Assembly (NCBI GenBank): GCA_964526645.1
Contig: CAZGJN010000009.1
Coordinates: 1-64,000, forward strand
DNA length: 64,000 nucleotides
Reading direction: 5' to 3'
Source of the DNA: JADJNW01 sp964526645
Lineage (GTDB): Bacteria > Bacteroidota > Bacteroidia > Chitinophagales > Saprospiraceae
Positions 34,715 to 44,251 of this stretch are shown piece after piece. The notes under the pieces are model-generated. The model searched no databases. It had not been told where the DNA came from and saw only the letters and a program-made list of their open reading frames with translations. Within the stretch, counting starts at the first letter, position 1. Every line of letters begins with the position of its first letter. Made by a program: the position numbers and the translations under genes.

Positions 34715-35872
34715 ATGACGGAATTATCCTTTTCAGAATTTTCTGGAGTAACCAAATCAGAATGGCTTGCCAAAATTGAAAAAGACCTGAAAGGCAAGCC
34801 CCTGACGGATTTGCAATTCCAGTTGGAGGAAGATATTAAGCTGGAGCCTTTTTATCATCCCAACGATTTTAGCGAATTTTATGAGCCTTTAGCAGAAAAA
34901 ACGGGCTGGCAAATCGGAGAATACATCGAAGTAAGCCCGATCAAAACTGCCAATCAACAGGCACTGGAAGCCCTCCGCGGCGGCGCGAACGCTTTGCTCT
35001 TTGAATTACGACATGAATTGAGCGAGGATGAACTCTCAGAATTGCTTACTGGCATTGAATTGGAATATATTCACACGAATTTCGGGCAGTATTTTCCAGA
35101 TAAAAATCCGCCCTTATTGCTGGAGTGGTTCTACAATTTTGTAAAAGCCAGTGGCAAAAATACCAAAAATATTGCAGGTTCGCTTGATTTTGATGCCATT
35201 TTGGACTGGTCGAACCCACCTTTCGACGATTTAGCGAAAGCGGTACAATTTTGCCAGCAGGAAATGCCCAATTTCCGAGTCATTGAGGTAGATGCACGTC
35301 GCCTGCATTCTGGCGTAGAGCGCACCAGTCTTGAGTTGGCTTATACCATTGCCAAAGGCAGCGAATATCTCGCGCAACTCTCAGAACGCGGCATCCATCC
35401 CGCCATTGCCAATCAGCATACCCAGTTTGCTATCGCTATCAGCACCAGCTATTTTGTAGAAATCGCCAAGCTTCGGGCGCTCAAAATCCTGTGGGCGAAT
35501 GTGTTGGAAGCTTATGGCGTAACCGCGCAAGCGCCTTTTATCGAAGTCCATTTTGCGCCAGAATCGCAAGATAATAATCCAAATACCAATATGATTCGTG
35601 CAGCCACACAAGCTTTATCGGCGGTCGTCGGTGGTGCGGATCGCTTGTATATTCTTCCTGCCAATGCTGCATTGGGCGAAACAAGCACAAGCTTTGCACG
35701 GCGTATTGCGCGGAACGTGCAGCATCTGTTGCAAATGGAAAGCCATGTGGATAAAGTATCAGATACCGCAGCGGGTAGTTATTATATTGAAAAATTGACA
35801 AATGTACTGGCGGAAAAAGCCTGGGCAAAGTTTCAGGAAATAGAAGCACAGGGCGGGTATTTGGTTGCCTAA
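34715..35872 (+). CDS. Short methylmalonyl-CoA mutase subunit (non-catalytic type)
   Basis: 385 residues. The whole chain resembles the TIM-barrel part of the small (beta) mutase subunit: FSGVTKSEWLAKIEKDLKGK at the start, GIELEYIHTNFGQ, and ANAALGETSTSFARRIARNVQ, VSDTAAGSYYIEKLTNVLAE near the end. It stops at EAQGGYLVA, right after the barrel, so the C-terminal cobalamin-like domain of longer homologues (450-600 residues) is missing. The catalytic large subunit is not next to it. It pairs with the large subunit in known systems; alone it has no predicted activity. Confidence 0.82.
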   Translation: MTELSFSEFSGVTKSEWLAKIEKDLKGKPLTDLQFQLEEDIKLEPFYHPNDFSEFYEPLAEKTGWQIGEYIEVSPIKTANQQALEALRGGANALLFELRHELSEDELSELLTGIELEYIHTNFGQYFPDKNPPLLLEWFYNFVKASGKNTKNIAGSLDFDAILDWSNPPFDDLAKAVQFCQQEMPNFRVIEVDARRLHSGVERTSLELAYTIAKGSEYLAQLSERGIHPAIANQHTQFAIAISTSYFVEIAKLRALKILWANVLEAYGVTAQAPFIEVHFAPESQDNNPNTNMIRAATQALSAVVGGADRLYILPANAALGETSTSFARRIARNVQHLLQMESHVDKVSDTAAGSYYIEKLTNVLAEKAWAKFQEIEAQGGYLVA

Positions 35873-35889
35873 AGTTGGTGCGCTAATTT

Positions 35890-36603
35890 TTAGAAAACTT
35901 TGGCAAGCGGATCGGTGCCCTGCCAGGTTCCTGTGGAGGCATAGGGCTGAAATCTTGCGAAAAGTTCTTCTTTGTACCAATCCAACTGGCGTGTTTTTTT
36001 TACAACTGCCCGGTGGTGCGGGCTCTGATAAGCGTAAGCTTTCATAAAATGGCTATTTTGCCAAATGCTGAAGGTCGCTTGCTGCACAATGGGCAATTCG
36101 CCAATACCAATTGCAAATAGGAGTCCTTCCTTTTTGTTTACCGAGCGGCTTACGGGAGGTACAAAGCGCCAGAATTGCCAGAGTTTTTTGGTGCGAATGG
36201 TCGCTCTTGTGATGACGCATACGGGCTTAGATTCATCATAGGCGATTCCATTAGCCTGAAATGGCGCAACCCCGTCCCATTGTCCGTGTGCTAACACCGG
36301 ATGCATAAAAACCGTCCAGTGCGCTGTACATTTTGATTTGAATGCTGCGATAACAGGGTTAGTCTGGAAAAATTGCGCTGCATCAGCGGCTGTATTCCAG
36401 GTGCAAAGCAAGCCATAAGTGCCGAAATTCGGGAAAATACTAAAGCCATTGCCACCGCCGCTGCCCAGCATTTTGACAAATTGCAAACCCTGAACACCTG
36501 CTAATTTGGGTAGTGCAAGCCCCATCTGCCGAAAGGCCCACCAACGATTGCCGGCGCCTTCGTATTGAAAAAAAGAAATGGTAACAGTCTGATTTTCAGC
36601 CAT
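35890..36603 (-). CDS. CrtA-like (spheroidene monooxygenase family) protein
   Basis: 237 residues from ATG 36603 (MAENQTVTISFFQYEG); a 9-codon upstream extension is possible. Features of the family: RWWAFRQMGLA, FVKMLGSGGGNGFS, LLCTWNTAADAAQFF and VITRATIRTKKLWQFWRFVP. CrtA oxygenates carotenoids in phototrophs, whereas Bacteroidota homologues mostly occur without known function. No carotenoid genes are near. Convergent with the mutase subunit gene with 17 bases between stops. Confidence 0.72.
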   Translation of the reverse strand: MAENQTVTISFFQYEGAGNRWWAFRQMGLALPKLAGVQGLQFVKMLGSGGGNGFSIFPNFGTYGLLCTWNTAADAAQFFQTNPVIAAFKSKCTAHWTVFMHPVLAHGQWDGVAPFQANGIAYDESKPVCVITRATIRTKKLWQFWRFVPPVSRSVNKKEGLLFAIGIGELPIVQQATFSIWQNSHFMKAYAYQSPHHRAVVKKTRQLDWYKEELFARFQPYASTGTWQGTDPLAKVF

Positions 36604-36639
36604 GCCATAAGAAACAATGTTTTGATGCAAAGGTTGTTG

Positions 36640-37956
36640 CTAAAAAACCAAATTGATACCCAATCTCAGATTAGCGCTATTACTATCGTATAACTGAAAG
36701 GCAGTGAGCACATTGTCTGTCATTGCTACTACTTGTAAAGGTCCGACATTGATCGTAGCATTGATCCCCAGATTGTCAAAAGTTTGGCTCCTCCAAGCGT
36801 AGGTTGCGCCCAGATTAAGCCATCGCAGCAATTGGGCATTAGCGCCCGCCGCAATGCCGGTGAAGGCCTCGTTCCGGTAACTTTCGCCGTATAGCAGGAC
36901 TCCCAGCCGCCAGGTCTCGTTGAGTTGATAAGTGCCGCTGAGGTAGTATCGCGTGGGCAATTCGTTGGAATAAACCTGTTCGGTCTCTGTAAATTCGTAC
37001 AACTCCAGCAAGGTATCAATGGCATTGCCGAGGGTGGTAGAATCTTCCAGCAGTCCCTTTGCTACATCAAGCCCCTGGTATTCATAAATGCCGCTGAGCG
37101 TGTAGTTTTTCACATCCTGTTTCCAGTCAATACGCCCGCCGAGGTCCAAGACACTGGCAGCCAGGTCCAGCTTGCCCAACTGCACATGCGCGCCGAGATC
37201 GAAGGCAAAGCCCGTATTTTTTGTAAATAACTCATCCGCATTAAAATTGCCAAAATCATAATCTACCGTCAAATCCCGAAAGCCATTGTAGCGAATGTTG
37301 CCGGTGGTATTCACCCGAAAATCCGCGTCCAGTGTGAGGGCATAGGCCACTTCATCTGTAAAAAGATTTAATTTATTCTGATCCGTCGAAATATCGCCGA
37401 GGCCATTGAGGTACTTAGCGCGAGTGCCGATGGTTATTTTGTCAGTGATTTTAAAAGCAGCGCCCAGGGCTAATTCATTGTATCCAAAAAGGTGCAAATC
37501 GCTACCGAAACTTACCTCCTGCCCTGCAAATTGGGCATTGCCTTCCCAGATTAGTTTTGGCAGCGTTTTGGGATAATTGAAAAATGCGTTAAATTTTACA
37601 GCATGCCCCAGGCTGAGCATCAGTTTGCCAAAGCGAAGCCCTACGGTGATCGTTTCTACTTCCAGGTTTTCGCGAATCTGGTTTTCGGATTCCAATTTTT
37701 CGATGCCCCTGCTGATGTCCAATACGGTTTCTCCATTTGACTCTTCGACGAGGAGGTCATTGTAGGTCACATTTTCAATTAGCAAATTATTATACAAACC
37801 GGGTAAGCTAATGATCAATTTTTTGTCGGGTATCAAAGCCGGATTGGTTCGATTCGCCTGCCAGGTGCCGCGCATCAGGTGCGTACCCAACTCCTGCTGT
37901 GCAAAAAGCGAAGAAAAAATGCCAAAGGAGAATATAAGGAAAAAGAAATTTCTCAT
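36640..37956 (-). CDS. Outer-membrane beta-barrel protein (DUF5723-like)
   Basis: 438 residues, signal peptide MRNFFFLIFSFGIFSSLFAQ. After QELGTHLMRGTWQANRTNPA come many amphipathic strands and a terminal aromatic residue (NLRLGINLVF), consistent with an outer-membrane barrel. The opening and the alternating strands fit the DUF5723 group found in Bacteroidota. Its role is unknown. The lipoprotein gene upstream on the same strand may be its partner, 72 bases apart. Confidence 0.75.
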   Translation of the reverse strand: MRNFFFLIFSFGIFSSLFAQQELGTHLMRGTWQANRTNPALIPDKKLIISLPGLYNNLLIENVTYNDLLVEESNGETVLDISRGIEKLESENQIRENLEVETITVGLRFGKLMLSLGHAVKFNAFFNYPKTLPKLIWEGNAQFAGQEVSFGSDLHLFGYNELALGAAFKITDKITIGTRAKYLNGLGDISTDQNKLNLFTDEVAYALTLDADFRVNTTGNIRYNGFRDLTVDYDFGNFNADELFTKNTGFAFDLGAHVQLGKLDLAASVLDLGGRIDWKQDVKNYTLSGIYEYQGLDVAKGLLEDSTTLGNAIDTLLELYEFTETEQVYSNELPTRYYLSGTYQLNETWRLGVLLYGESYRNEAFTGIAAGANAQLLRWLNLGATYAWRSQTFDNLGINATINVGPLQVVAMTDNVLTAFQLYDSNSANLRLGINLVF

Positions 37957-38028
37957 GCTATGGTTTTGATTTTAGAAATAAACTTGCTCCGTAACAAGGC
38001 TGAAGTAGCTGCGTCTATAGTGTTCAAA

Positions 38029-39570
38029 TTAGTTTTTTACAATCAAATTGGCCCCAAGCCGAATGCGCACATCCTGCGTAGCGAGTACCCGCACAGTGGT
38101 ATTACCCTTATTGTTAGTAGAAAAGCCGGCACTGAGCAGTACATATCTCACTTGATCCTTGATGGCTGAAAACCGCGTTTCCGAAATAGGTGCCTGGACA
38201 ATCCGCTGCCTCGAACCACTGGCGATGCCCTGGGTATTCACAGGCGCACCTTCTACCACCACTTGCCGCGGCTCAAACAGGGAATCAATCACGTTGTATT
38301 TATCATCTGCCAAGTAAGCTTGCACATCCACTTCGAGGGGCAACTCATTATCCACCACCAGTTTGAAAACGACCGCATCCACGTCTTCATAACTCGAAAA
38401 ATTCACATCAAATGTATCGGTTGTTTCAAAGCCTGTAGCCCTGCCGTACAGGGGCAACTCCACCTCAAGGCGGATTTTGTAAAAACTACTATCGGTGATA
38501 AAACCTCTGATTTCGGTATTGGAATTGGGATTTGTGATGGCATCTACATCATAATCCACTGCTATGGGGCCAGCGCCGAGTATCGTGGCAATATTTGAAT
38601 TGTCTTTTGTAAAAGCAAAGGAACTGGTTTTCACTTGACCGATCTCATTCATTGCCGGATAGGGAAAATCAATGCCATTGGTCACAAAAGGGCTTTCCAA
38701 AGGCAAAATCTCATTTCTGACGGTAAGCACATTCAGCACATTGACCACCGATCGGGTGGGGATACCAAACGAATTTTCGATATTAAAAATGATACGCGGT
38801 TCTTCAAAATAAACATCTCCTCGAATCCAATCATCAAAAAAATCAATGTTAATCGTGTCGCGGGAGCCTTCGTACAAAAAATTGCCGAAATAACCCTCTG
38901 CGTAGGCAAAACTCAAATCCTGGATGCGAATGATAAAACTGCTCAGCAGCTTTTGGTCGCCGCCAGGAGTGATCGCCTGGTATTGGATGTACACCGAATC
39001 ATTGAGCGTAGCGATGGTGTAACCTTCCAGCGAAGTGGGCAAAAAGATATTACTGGCAGCGGGCGCATTGCCGGTACCGCTATACGCCGCCAGGTTGTGC
39101 TGATAGCTGAGTGGCACGCCGTTTTTGGTGACCTGCGGGAAGGTGACCTTCACATTGACGCTCTCGGTGTTTCTATTTTCAAAATAATAAACCAAATTTC
39201 CTCCTTTCAAGTCCATCCGATCAATAGAAATGCCATCGGGAGAAGTGAAAGGCAAGGCCATGTTGGGGCTGGTAATGGGAATAATCGGCGGCAGGGATTC
39301 ATTGATAGATTCAAATACATCGGCACTCGACTGTGCGATCACATCCCCTTTGTACAAAAAGCGCAGCGTGCCATCGGGGTCAATGATAAGAGTTGAATTT
39401 TCTTCAAAGCCCTCGAGCAAATCTTCCAATGAAGTTTTGGTATCAACCAGTGGCACGGCATAGTCTGCATTATAGCGCACTCGGTCAATCCCCTCTAAGT
39501 CATCAATTTTTTCGCAAGCAACTACCCCGAGGGTAATCACCGCAACAAGAAGCATTAGGTATTTTCTCAT
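38029..39570 (-). CDS. Lipoprotein of unknown function
   Basis: 513 residues from ATG 39570 (MRKYLMLLVAVITLGVVACE); the lipobox GVVAC makes this start far better than the ORF start 19 codons upstream. The mature part is strand-rich and acidic, with repeated beta-sandwich-like segments. The N-terminal part RVRYNADYAVPLVDTKTSLEDLL is seen in conserved Bacteroidota lipoproteins. It is probably anchored in the outer membrane and cotranscribed with the barrel gene downstream. Confidence 0.75.
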   Translation of the reverse strand: MRKYLMLLVAVITLGVVACEKIDDLEGIDRVRYNADYAVPLVDTKTSLEDLLEGFEENSTLIIDPDGTLRFLYKGDVIAQSSADVFESINESLPPIIPITSPNMALPFTSPDGISIDRMDLKGGNLVYYFENRNTESVNVKVTFPQVTKNGVPLSYQHNLAAYSGTGNAPAASNIFLPTSLEGYTIATLNDSVYIQYQAITPGGDQKLLSSFIIRIQDLSFAYAEGYFGNFLYEGSRDTINIDFFDDWIRGDVYFEEPRIIFNIENSFGIPTRSVVNVLNVLTVRNEILPLESPFVTNGIDFPYPAMNEIGQVKTSSFAFTKDNSNIATILGAGPIAVDYDVDAITNPNSNTEIRGFITDSSFYKIRLEVELPLYGRATGFETTDTFDVNFSSYEDVDAVVFKLVVDNELPLEVDVQAYLADDKYNVIDSLFEPRQVVVEGAPVNTQGIASGSRQRIVQAPISETRFSAIKDQVRYVLLSAGFSTNNKGNTTVRVLATQDVRIRLGANLIVKN

Positions 39571-39775
39571 AAATAGTCGGATAGTTTTATGGTCAATTTT
39601 TTTTCTTATTGTTTTGATAGGGAGCAATTTGCCAAAGCATCAAGCTGTAGCAATTCGCCGCTCAGTACTCCTCGCGTTTTCAGCTATTTAAAAACAATTA
39701 AAACCAGCATTTTATTATCCAACTTTTGTTGGAATCCGGCTTAGGCATCAAGGGCAAAAGGAAAGAAGAATACGT

Positions 39776-42700
39776 TTATTTTGCTGTGGCGTTGCTATTC
39801 AGCCACTGGATTGCTTCCCGAATCATATCCTGGTTGACCCCAGGCACCAGGAGCATATTTTCCAGCAGCCCTTTTGCTTTGGTTTTGTCTTGTAGCAACT
39901 TGCAGGCGCTCACAAAATTTTTCAGATAGGTGCTATTAGAAGGTGACAAATGTACTGCTTTTTCGGCATATTGAATAGCCTGTTCGTACTGTTGGTTTAT
40001 AAAATGAATGTTGCCGATTCGATCACAGTACAACGGGTTGGTAGGCTCCAATGCTTGTGCGCGTTCGTAGGCGCGAATGGCTTTGTCCCATTGTGTTAGC
40101 CGTTCAAATACAAAACCAGCATTATCGTAATATAGTGCTTTGTTGGGGTTGATCGCAATGGCAGCTTCAAAACTATCAAGTGCTTTTTGGTCTTCGTGCT
40201 TTTTTAAGTACAGATTTCCCAGAATATTGTGGTAATAATCTTTCTCTTCGGATGCTGCCATGGCATCGAGGTAAGCCTGCTCCGCTTCCTTCCACTGGAA
40301 GGCCTGCTCGTGTGCCAGCCCCAGGTTTTCATGGTAGATATAAAAATCCGGCTTGCCTTTGATCGCCAGTTTGTAGTATTCAATAGCTTTTTCAGTTTGA
40401 TATTGCTTATAAAACAAAATGCCCAACCGATTGTAGTAAGTGTGTTTTTGCTCATCAAAGGCAAAATCCAATGCTTTGCGATAAGCCACTTCTGCTTCTT
40501 GCCAACGCTCTAATTTCTCACACGCCAATCCAATATTTTCAAAGGAAATCGCTTCATTTGGGTAAGCGAGGGCATACTGCTGATAATGCTCTAAGGCTTT
40601 TTCGTATTGATTATCTTTGTAATACAAATTGCCGAGGCGATTGTGGGGGCGGGCATTAGCTTTGTCTATCTGAAGTGCCTGAAGGTAGTGCTGCTCCGCT
40701 TCGTGGAGTTGCCCCAGTCCTTCTTCGGCAAGCCCCAAATTTTCATAATAAACTGCTATTGCTGGATTGGCTTCGATTGCTTTTTGGTAGGCAACTGCAG
40801 CTTCGGCATCCTTGTAGTTTCGGTAATAAAGATTGCCGATGGCGTTGTAATAAAAATAATCTTTTTGGGTAGCATAAGATAGTGCCTTTTGGTACATTTC
40901 GATGGCTGCTTCCCAAAGTCCTTTGCGCTCGTAAGCAGCACCCAGATTTTCATATCCGATGGGGTCTTCTGGTTTTAATCGAATGGTTTCTTTGAAAAGC
41001 TCGATTGCTTGCTCCAATTCATTGTTATTGAGGTGAAATAGGCCAAGTTTATTAGCGGTAATGGCATTGGTGGAGTCCATTTTCCAGGCGGCGGCGTATG
41101 CGTCCCAAGCTTCCTGGGTCAAATTTTTTGCTTCCAAAGCCAAGCCTAAATTTTCGTGATAAACAGCCTTCGCTGCATTTTGAGCAATGGCTTTTTTGTA
41201 AAATTCGATAGCGGCATCGTACTGCTGAAGGTTGTAATAATAAACGCCAATCCGATTGAAATAAGCGTCCTTTTCTGCATCGGGAGCAAGCTCCAATGCT
41301 TGCCGATAAGCGTTTATTGCTGCTTCATGTTTTTTGAGGCTTTCATAAGCCAAGCCTATATTTTCGTGATAAACTGATTTTTGAGGGGCTAATTCAATTG
41401 CTTTTTTGTATTGCTCGATGGCTTTTTCGTCTTGAAATTGGCGGTAATAAAATACCCCTAACCGATTGAAGTAAATGTCTCTGTCGGTTTGTGCCACAGA
41501 CAGCGCTTTTTGATAGGCGGCTTCTGTTGCTTCTTTTCTGCCCAGTCGCTCCAGGGTGATACCCAAATTTTCGTGTGCAGCAGGGTCGTTGGGGTACAAA
41601 TCAGCAGCTTTTTGGTAGTATTCGGCGGCTTTTTCATACAGCCCTTGGTTGTAGTAAAAAATGCCCAGGCGATTCAGATAGCCAATATTCTCAGGTTCTA
41701 ACTGCAAAGCCTTGAGGTATGCCGCTTCTGCTTCTGGGTAGCGCCCCAGCAATTCGTAGGACAATCCGATATTATCGTGGTAAAGGGCACTATTGGGCTT
41801 TAGTTCAAGGGCTTTTTTGTAGTACGCTACTGCTTCTTCGTTTTCCCCGCGATTGTAGTGCATGATGGCGAGGTTGTTGTAGTACACGTCTCTGGCTGTT
41901 GTTTCTATGTTGATGGCTTGCTGGAAAGCTTGCTCTGCCTCCTTTTTTTTACCTTGGGCATCGAGGGCTTTTGCAAGATATTCGTACACAATTGTATCAT
42001 TCGGATTTTTTTCCAGTGCTTTCCGGGCATGTACTTCCGCTTTTTCAAATTGCGCCAGTGCCAGGTACAATTTGGCTAATTTGCCATGATAGGAAGCATC
42101 CAGGTAAGCCGCTTGCAGATACGCATTGATCGCTTGCTCGGTTTTGCCTATCGTTTCATAAGCAAAGCCGATATTGTCATAATACAATGGTTTATTGGCA
42201 TTTAATTTAATTGCTTTGTTGTACGCTACGATGGCATCCTCATACCGCTCCCTGTTGTGATAAAACACGCCCAAATCGTTGTAGTAGCTGTCATTTTTGT
42301 TATCGAGTTCAATTGCTTTTTTGTAAGACTGCTCTGATGCTTCGAATAAACCAGCATCCTCCTGTGCCAACGCAAGATTATTATGATAAATGGCGCCCTG
42401 GGGGTCTAAACGAATGGCTTCTGTATAAAACTCAATTGCTTTTTGGTAATCTTTCCTGTTGTAGTAAAAAATTCCCAAACGATTTTGGGTGATGGGATCC
42501 TGAGGTGTCCGTTTTAGGGCTTCCAAAAATGCACTTTCCGCTTCCTTAAAATAACCACCGCCTTCGTAAGCCAAGCCAATATTTTCATATTGAATGGCAT
42601 CATCGGGTTTTAGAGCAATGGCTTTTTTATAGTGTTCAATGGCTTTGTCGTATTGTTGATTTTGGTAATATACAATGCCAAGGCGGTTCTGAAAATCAGG

Positions 42701-44248
42701 TTCGTAAGCCTCTCCTTTAATGCTTCTTATCTTTTCCAATAAGCTGATGGCGGTCTGCCAATTTTCAGAATACTGATAGCTATTCACCACTCGATGCAGC
42801 GAATCGGTGGTTTGTGTATCGGTGGGTTTGAGTTCCAGGGAGTTGAGCAAATTCTGGGTTGCATCGTCCAGGTCGCCTAATTTTTCCTGCATTTCGCCAA
42901 TAGCATCCAGGATGTACTTTTCCCATTCGGGGCGCAGCGGATAAGATTTTTGGAAGTACTCCAGGGCTTTTGCCCATTTTTCCTGTCTTTCATATAGCCA
43001 CCCCAGATTCCAGTAGGCATCAAAATAATTTGGATCCAATTGCATAGCCTTGAGATACAGCTGCTCCGCCTGTTCATAATTTTCCTTGTCGCGGAGCATA
43101 TTGCCCCAGTGGATATAAGCCAGCGTACGTTGTGGATCGGTTTCGATTGCCTTTTGGTAGTACCCTTCTGCATCCTGGTATTTTTGGTTGCTCTGATAGG
43201 AAAGCCCCGCTTCGATATACGCCGGATAAGTTAAGTAAGGCTCCAAGCGAATAATTCGACTGACCCAATGGGCGATATCGCTTTGATGGTTGTTGAAATA
43301 GTCTGGTTTGCCACACAAAATAATAAATCGAAAATAAGGATCGGTATCGCCTGGATTTTTTCGGATGGCATCTTTGTACCATTCTTCCGCTACCTGGTAT
43401 TTCCCCTCTTCCACGTAAGTGTCGCCCATCCAAAGGTAATTGAGTACTTCTTCCGAGCCCAGTCGGATAGCTTTTTGAAAATGTGCTCTAGCTTTTTCCA
43501 GATTTCCGATGGACTCAAGGCGTTCTTCATTGGAGACCTTTTCATCCGGGCTGGGGTTTATTTCTTCATCTCCAGATTGATATTTTTTCAGGTAAAACTC
43601 TCCGAATATCCGCTCCGAGCGGTCATGCTGGGGGCTCAGTTCCTTACTTTTGGCAAACAACTCCAGCGCTTTTGTCGTGTTGAACAAGTGGTAAAGCTGG
43701 ATTTGCCCGCAGGTTGCCCAAAAAGCAGCCCGAAGTCCTTCGTCTAAAGCTTGATTTTCTGCCAGGTTCAAGAAACAGGGGTACCCATCCCCCCAGCGTT
43801 CTTCGATCAGCCAGGCAGTGTATTTTTTAAAAAGCTCAAATTCTTTTTGTTGTGCTTCTGAAAAAGGGAAATTTGTTTTGACTAAGCTATCAAAAATAGG
43901 ATATTTCCAATGACTCAAAGCATCGGCGAAAGCCTGAAGCCAGGCTTGCCACCCTGCGGCAGCGGTGGTCTCAAAAGCAGCCAGAATCTTGTTTTTCTCA
44001 TTTTCGTAAAAAATCTTTGTAAAAGCATCCCGAAGTTCAAAAAGCGGCTCAAATAACGTTGGGTTATCGAGCATTTGCCCCAGGGTCTTGTCTAATTGTT
44101 TCCAAAGCGTATAATTTTCAGATCGCTGCTGAAATTGCGTCCGAAGCGTTTCCAATACTTCAGCTGCCAGGCGCATATCCGCACCTGATTTGGCAGCCCT
44201 GAAGTAGGCATCCGCTAGGAGATTTAGTATTTGTTCGTTCGTCAGCAT
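39776..44248 (-). CDS. Giant TPR protein, partner of the CHAT protease
   Basis: 1490 residues, soluble. The first 180 residues are helical without clear TPR pattern. From about residue 200 to 1480 there are more than 30 TPR units of 34 residues. Most alternate between two types: a YxNRLGxxYYxxxxYxKAIExYxxAI unit and a YxENIGLAYExxGxxxEAExAYxxAL unit, giving a 68-72-residue supermodule repeated about fourteen times. It is encoded three bases behind the CHAT gene, so the two are translated together. TPR arrays bind proteins or peptides, and in TPR/CHAT pairs the array is thought to hold or gate the protease. Confidence 0.9.
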   Translation of the reverse strand: MLTNEQILNLLADAYFRAAKSGADMRLAAEVLETLRTQFQQRSENYTLWKQLDKTLGQMLDNPTLFEPLFELRDAFTKIFYENEKNKILAAFETTAAAGWQAWLQAFADALSHWKYPIFDSLVKTNFPFSEAQQKEFELFKKYTAWLIEERWGDGYPCFLNLAENQALDEGLRAAFWATCGQIQLYHLFNTTKALELFAKSKELSPQHDRSERIFGEFYLKKYQSGDEEINPSPDEKVSNEERLESIGNLEKARAHFQKAIRLGSEEVLNYLWMGDTYVEEGKYQVAEEWYKDAIRKNPGDTDPYFRFIILCGKPDYFNNHQSDIAHWVSRIIRLEPYLTYPAYIEAGLSYQSNQKYQDAEGYYQKAIETDPQRTLAYIHWGNMLRDKENYEQAEQLYLKAMQLDPNYFDAYWNLGWLYERQEKWAKALEYFQKSYPLRPEWEKYILDAIGEMQEKLGDLDDATQNLLNSLELKPTDTQTTDSLHRVVNSYQYSENWQTAISLLEKIRSIKGEAYEPDFQNRLGIVYYQNQQYDKAIEHYKKAIALKPDDAIQYENIGLAYEGGGYFKEAESAFLEALKRTPQDPITQNRLGIFYYNRKDYQKAIEFYTEAIRLDPQGAIYHNNLALAQEDAGLFEASEQSYKKAIELDNKNDSYYNDLGVFYHNRERYEDAIVAYNKAIKLNANKPLYYDNIGFAYETIGKTEQAINAYLQAAYLDASYHGKLAKLYLALAQFEKAEVHARKALEKNPNDTIVYEYLAKALDAQGKKKEAEQAFQQAINIETTARDVYYNNLAIMHYNRGENEEAVAYYKKALELKPNSALYHDNIGLSYELLGRYPEAEAAYLKALQLEPENIGYLNRLGIFYYNQGLYEKAAEYYQKAADLYPNDPAAHENLGITLERLGRKEATEAAYQKALSVAQTDRDIYFNRLGVFYYRQFQDEKAIEQYKKAIELAPQKSVYHENIGLAYESLKKHEAAINAYRQALELAPDAEKDAYFNRIGVYYYNLQQYDAAIEFYKKAIAQNAAKAVYHENLGLALEAKNLTQEAWDAYAAAWKMDSTNAITANKLGLFHLNNNELEQAIELFKETIRLKPEDPIGYENLGAAYERKGLWEAAIEMYQKALSYATQKDYFYYNAIGNLYYRNYKDAEAAVAYQKAIEANPAIAVYYENLGLAEEGLGQLHEAEQHYLQALQIDKANARPHNRLGNLYYKDNQYEKALEHYQQYALAYPNEAISFENIGLACEKLERWQEAEVAYRKALDFAFDEQKHTYYNRLGILFYKQYQTEKAIEYYKLAIKGKPDFYIYHENLGLAHEQAFQWKEAEQAYLDAMAASEEKDYYHNILGNLYLKKHEDQKALDSFEAAIAINPNKALYYDNAGFVFERLTQWDKAIRAYERAQALEPTNPLYCDRIGNIHFINQQYEQAIQYAEKAVHLSPSNSTYLKNFVSACKLLQDKTKAKGLLENMLLVPGVNQDMIREAIQWLNSNATAK

Positions 44249-44251
44249 TGC

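Noticed and set aside
38635..39396. 253-residue plus-strand ORF opposite the lipoprotein gene
   Set aside because: Shadow of the real minus-strand coding sequence, with no signal, domain or promoter.
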